Positions 61,590 through 64,000 of a stretch of 64,000 nt of DNA are shown one piece after another. This DNA is from Variovorax sp. PAMC26660. Lineage in GTDB: Bacteria; Pseudomonadota; Gammaproteobacteria; Burkholderiales; Burkholderiaceae_C. The notes below the pieces were generated by a model. It was not told the origin of the DNA, did no database searches, and saw nothing but the letters and a program-made list of their open reading frames with translations. The stretch spans positions 3,587,501-3,651,500 of the forward strand of contig NZ_CP060295.1 in NCBI RefSeq assembly GCF_014302995.1. Direction: 5' to 3'. A program made the position numbers and the translations under genes. The number at the start of each line of letters is the position of its first letter. Positions within the stretch are counted from its first letter, which is position 1.

Positions 61590-62558
61590 ATGGCGTTCAC
61601 GCTCAAGGACATCGACCATTTCCTGGCAGTCACAAGGGCCGGGCACCTCGCGCATGCGGCCCAGACCCACAACCTGACGCCATCCGCGCTGACGAAATCG
61701 ATACGAAGGGTCGAAAACGCCTTCGGCATCGAACTCTTTGAGCGCAACGCCCGAGGCGTACACCTCACCCAGGCCGGACTCCGCTTTCTCGAGGTCGCCC
61801 AGCGGATGAGTGCGGGCTATGCAGACGCCACGCGCCTGGTGGCAGAGCTGCGGGATCAAAAATCGGAGTTCATACGCATCGGGTTTTCGGGTGCAGTTCG
61901 CGCAATCCAGACGTCCGAAGCGATTGCAGTCATGCTGACCGAGCACCCGGGGCTGAAGATATCGTGCCGAACCGAATTGCCCTGTGCCTTGCTCGTCCAG
62001 GCCATTCGCAACGGCGAGCTGGACATGGCCATTGCCTCTACCCTTGACCCCGCGCCGACAACAGATCTCGACGACGTCGCATTGGGTCTCGACCCCCTGC
62101 TTCTTGTCGTCCGGTCAGACCACCCACTGACCTGCAAGAACACGTTGGCGCTCTCCGACCTGCAGCCGTACCGCTGGTCATTGACCTCTTCGTCCTTTGC
62201 AATCAACGGCGCACTGAATGCGCTCTTCGAAAATGAAAACCTCGCACCGCCCAGAGTGGCGATTCAATCCGACCGTGCATCGGAGTTCGCGCTCTTGCTC
62301 ACACTGCACTCCGACCTGATGACACTGGTGTCGCGTTCGCTATGGAACATCGTCGGCGGCGGGGGCCTGAGCATACTGACCGCCCCCAACTTCAAGATGG
62401 CCCGGTCGGTCCGGCTTCTGACACGCAGCGGTGTCGCGTGGACGCCCCTGACGATGGCGCTCAAGGAGGCGCTAGCCACCAGAACCCTGTCGATGCTGAC
62501 AGCAGAAAGGGAAGCGGAGAACCAACGGCACCGGGATCGCTCGCGTCACAGCGATTGA
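61590..62558 (+). CDS. LysR-family transcriptional regulator (paralogue 2)
   Basis: A 322-residue regulator: HTH LKDIDHFLAVTRAGHLAHAAQTHNLTPSALTKSIRRVE and effector domain (FIRIGFSGAVRAIQTSEAIAVML, NGELDMAIASTLD), with a polar C-terminal tail (EREAENQRHRDRSRHSD). Paralogue of the gene at 60322. Regulators of this kind often sit next to Bug-type binding proteins, one of which begins at the window's right edge. Confidence 0.88.
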   Translation: MAFTLKDIDHFLAVTRAGHLAHAAQTHNLTPSALTKSIRRVENAFGIELFERNARGVHLTQAGLRFLEVAQRMSAGYADATRLVAELRDQKSEFIRIGFSGAVRAIQTSEAIAVMLTEHPGLKISCRTELPCALLVQAIRNGELDMAIASTLDPAPTTDLDDVALGLDPLLLVVRSDHPLTCKNTLALSDLQPYRWSLTSSSFAINGALNALFENENLAPPRVAIQSDRASEFALLLTLHSDLMTLVSRSLWNIVGGGGLSILTAPNFKMARSVRLLTRSGVAWTPLTMALKEALATRTLSMLTAEREAENQRHRDRSRHSD

Positions 62559-62595
62559 ATGCGGCAGGTCGAGCCTCAGCCGGCAAGGCCATCAT

Positions 62596-63423
62596 TCATT
62601 CGTCGTCCAGCGACAGCAGATAGCCGTGACCGTACACCGAGGACAGCCTTTCGCCACTCTCCGGTTTGAGTCGGAGTTTCCTGCGTATGTTCGCGATGTG
62701 CACGTCGATGGTTCGTGTTCCAACATCATCGTGGCGGTTCCTGGACCAGACAGCATCGAAGATCGCATCGCGCGACTGTTTGACACCGGCATTGCGGAAC
62801 AGGAACAACGCCAGATCGAATTCGCGGGGTTTCAGCCGAACACGCCCGTCGTCGAATGTCACGGTGTTGCCGCGCGGGTCGAACAGGTAACGGCCGAAGA
62901 CCAGGGGTTCCGAAATCACCAGGGATTCCGCCGCCTTGATGGAGGCGGAGACACGCACCACCATCTCGCACTCTTCGCAAGGCACCATGACGAAATCAAT
63001 CGCCGCATCCATCACGAAGGTATCGGCTTGCCGGATTTGCTCGGGGTGCATCATCAGCAACACGGGCATGGGCACGCCAGCGGCGCGACGCAAAATCCGC
63101 GCACCCGTGAGCGCCGCATTCTGGTCACCGTCGAACGAAGCCAGCACGCTGTCGAACCTGGCCCCCGAGATCAGTGCGCTCACCAGGTCCTCGGTACGCG
63201 CGAACTCTGAAACGCGGTGCCCTAACGTACAGACCACGTCGAGCACGAAGTCCCTGTTCGGTCCTGAATCCTCGAGCACGGCAATGCGCTTTCCCGATTC
63301 CGACCAGATGTCGGCAAATCCGATCGTCCGAGGTCTCGCGTCCGGATATCGATCGCTCACTTCATACCTTGCCAAAGCAGATCCCTTCTTTGTCACGACC
63401 TCGAGCGCTGTTCGTTGCCGCAT
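62596..63423 (-). CDS. OmpR-type winged-helix regulator with degenerate receiver domain
   Basis: A 275-residue protein. After about 45 N-terminal residues a CheY-like domain starts (KRIAVLEDSGPNRDFV). The phospho-acceptor position is S96 (FDSVLASFD), the conserved Lys position is V147 (FVMVPCE) and the Thr/Ser position is Met (VLLMMHP), so it cannot be phosphorylated in the normal way. The C-terminal DNA-binding domain is intact (LKPREFDLALFLFRN, VGTRTIDVHIANIRRKLRL, VYGHGYLL). No histidine kinase is adjacent. A Bug-family gene lies upstream on the same strand. Confidence 0.85.
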   Translation of the reverse strand: MRQRTALEVVTKKGSALARYEVSDRYPDARPRTIGFADIWSESGKRIAVLEDSGPNRDFVLDVVCTLGHRVSEFARTEDLVSALISGARFDSVLASFDGDQNAALTGARILRRAAGVPMPVLLMMHPEQIRQADTFVMDAAIDFVMVPCEECEMVVRVSASIKAAESLVISEPLVFGRYLFDPRGNTVTFDDGRVRLKPREFDLALFLFRNAGVKQSRDAIFDAVWSRNRHDDVGTRTIDVHIANIRRKLRLKPESGERLSSVYGHGYLLSLDDE

Positions 63424-63578
63424 GCTGCCTTGTCGGCGCAAGGCAGCACAGCAGGCTTTTCGAATCCATCGAGGCGGAAAATTGTTAACGTCGATTGAAT
63501 CTACTGCGGGTGCTCATGCCGCCCCATTCCCGAAGCGGTAGATATCCATAAGGCAGTCGGGATCCGCAGGCTCTTTGA

Positions 63579-64000
63579 TCAATCCGCCACGGCAATGCTG
63601 GCGCTCCGTGCAAACGCACGCCACTTGCGATCTTCTTCGCGCGCAAAAGACAGAACGTCGGCAGGCGATCCCTCCCCTGGCATGGCGCCGGTGATCTGCA
63701 TCGGCTCCTTCATCGCCTGCGAGACCATGATCTCGTTGATCCATTTGTTGAGTTGCGCAACGCGCGCCGATGGCACCTTGTCGGACACGGCCAGTGCATG
63801 CCATTGGCAGATTTCGTAGCCCGGGACTCCGGCCTCCTGCATCGTTGGTACTTGCGGCAACGTGCCAAACAGACGGGTCGCGCTTGTCACCGCGTACACC
63901 CTGAGCCTGTTCGCCTTGATGTAGGGAAGGAGCGGCATCACGCCAAGAATTCCCAGGGGGACCTGTCCGCTGACGACGTCCCCGACGGCTTGAGCACCGC
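63579..64000 (-). CDS. Bug-family (TctC-like) periplasmic solute-binding protein, C-terminal part
   Basis: The frame enters from the right edge and ends at 63579; about 140 residues are visible. GDVVSGQVPLGILGVMPLLPYIKANRLRVYAVTSATR, LPQVPTMQEAGVPGYE and the C-terminal RKWRAFARSASIAVAD match the tripartite tricarboxylate transporter receptor (Bug) family, which binds carboxylates or other small molecules in the periplasm. The N-terminal signal peptide lies outside the window. Members are very numerous in Comamonadaceae, and specificity cannot be inferred. Confidence 0.88.
   Translation of the reverse strand, partial: GAQAVGDVVSGQVPLGILGVMPLLPYIKANRLRVYAVTSATRLFGTLPQVPTMQEAGVPGYEICQWHALAVSDKVPSARVAQLNKWINEIMVSQAMKEPMQITGAMPGEGSPADVLSFAREEDRKWRAFARSASIAVAD

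Noticed and set aside
61439..61741. 100-codon plus frame upstream of and overlapping the second LysR gene
   Set aside because: No start signal; overlaps the LysR start in another frame; Arg/Pro-rich composition.

Overview
The window reads as chromosomal DNA of a high-GC betaproteobacterium of the family Comamonadaceae, most likely Variovorax or a close relative. This rests on recalled gene neighbourhoods and protein flavour (ffh beside a CcsA-like gene, a miaB-glrK-lipoprotein-glrR operon, a Bug-type binding protein, DUF2917 genes), not on a database search. Most of the window is dense housekeeping and regulatory sequence with many 4-bp ATGA stop/start overlaps. I see no rRNA, tRNA, CRISPR array or intact insertion sequence.

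Layout. 1-6.3 kb: end of a cytochrome c assembly-like membrane gene, ffh, a two-gene RNA/DNA end-healing and sealing cassette (HD-kinase plus ATP-dependent RNA ligase), a collapsed oxidoreductase/TetR pair, and a glutaredoxin-like membrane protein. 6.3-14.2 kb: opgH behind a canonical sigma-54 promoter with a GlrR-type upstream site, then glrR, a lipoprotein, glrK and miaB on the same strand. 14.4-18.7 kb: RND efflux adaptor and pump. 18.7-21.3 kb: an A+T-richer cassette of Crp/Fnr regulator, Fe(II)/2-oxoglutarate oxygenase and AzlCD exporter. 21.4-28.3 kb: phosphatase, lipoprotein, ttcA, LysR/MFS pair, folB, pteridine reductase-like SDR, MidA-like methyltransferase. 28.4-32.3 kb: TauD-like dioxygenase with an SsuABC/TauABC-type importer, whose ATPase and permease genes each carry a palindromic repeat at the 5' end.

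32.4-37.6 kb: hisN, DUF2905, ROK kinase, a TM2-TPR protein, DUF1877, a MocR-type regulator. 38.4-42.5 kb: trehalose operon otsB-GH15-otsA. 42.6-54.2 kb: cca, ompW behind a perfect 26-bp palindrome, GST, MgtC/SapB, soluble lytic transglycosylase, 5-formyl-THF cyclo-ligase, LysR/DUF2917 pair, BLUF photoreceptor, Crp/Fnr regulator, DUF6279 lipoprotein and glmU. 54.2-56.7 kb: Lrp regulator divergent from glmS. 56.7-59.7 kb: gene-poor accessory stretch with small genes of unknown function. 59.7-64 kb: TetR, two paralogous LysR regulators, a winged-helix regulator with a degenerate receiver, and the start of a Bug-family binding protein.

The strongest signals for follow-up are the sigma-54/GlrR control region of opgH; the 275-278 bp two-hairpin element present twice, each time between convergent genes and with compensatory stem changes; the regulator-oxygenase-AzlCD cassette, which could make and export a hydroxylated amino acid; and the RNA-repair pair. 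All family assignments come from motifs visible in the translations.
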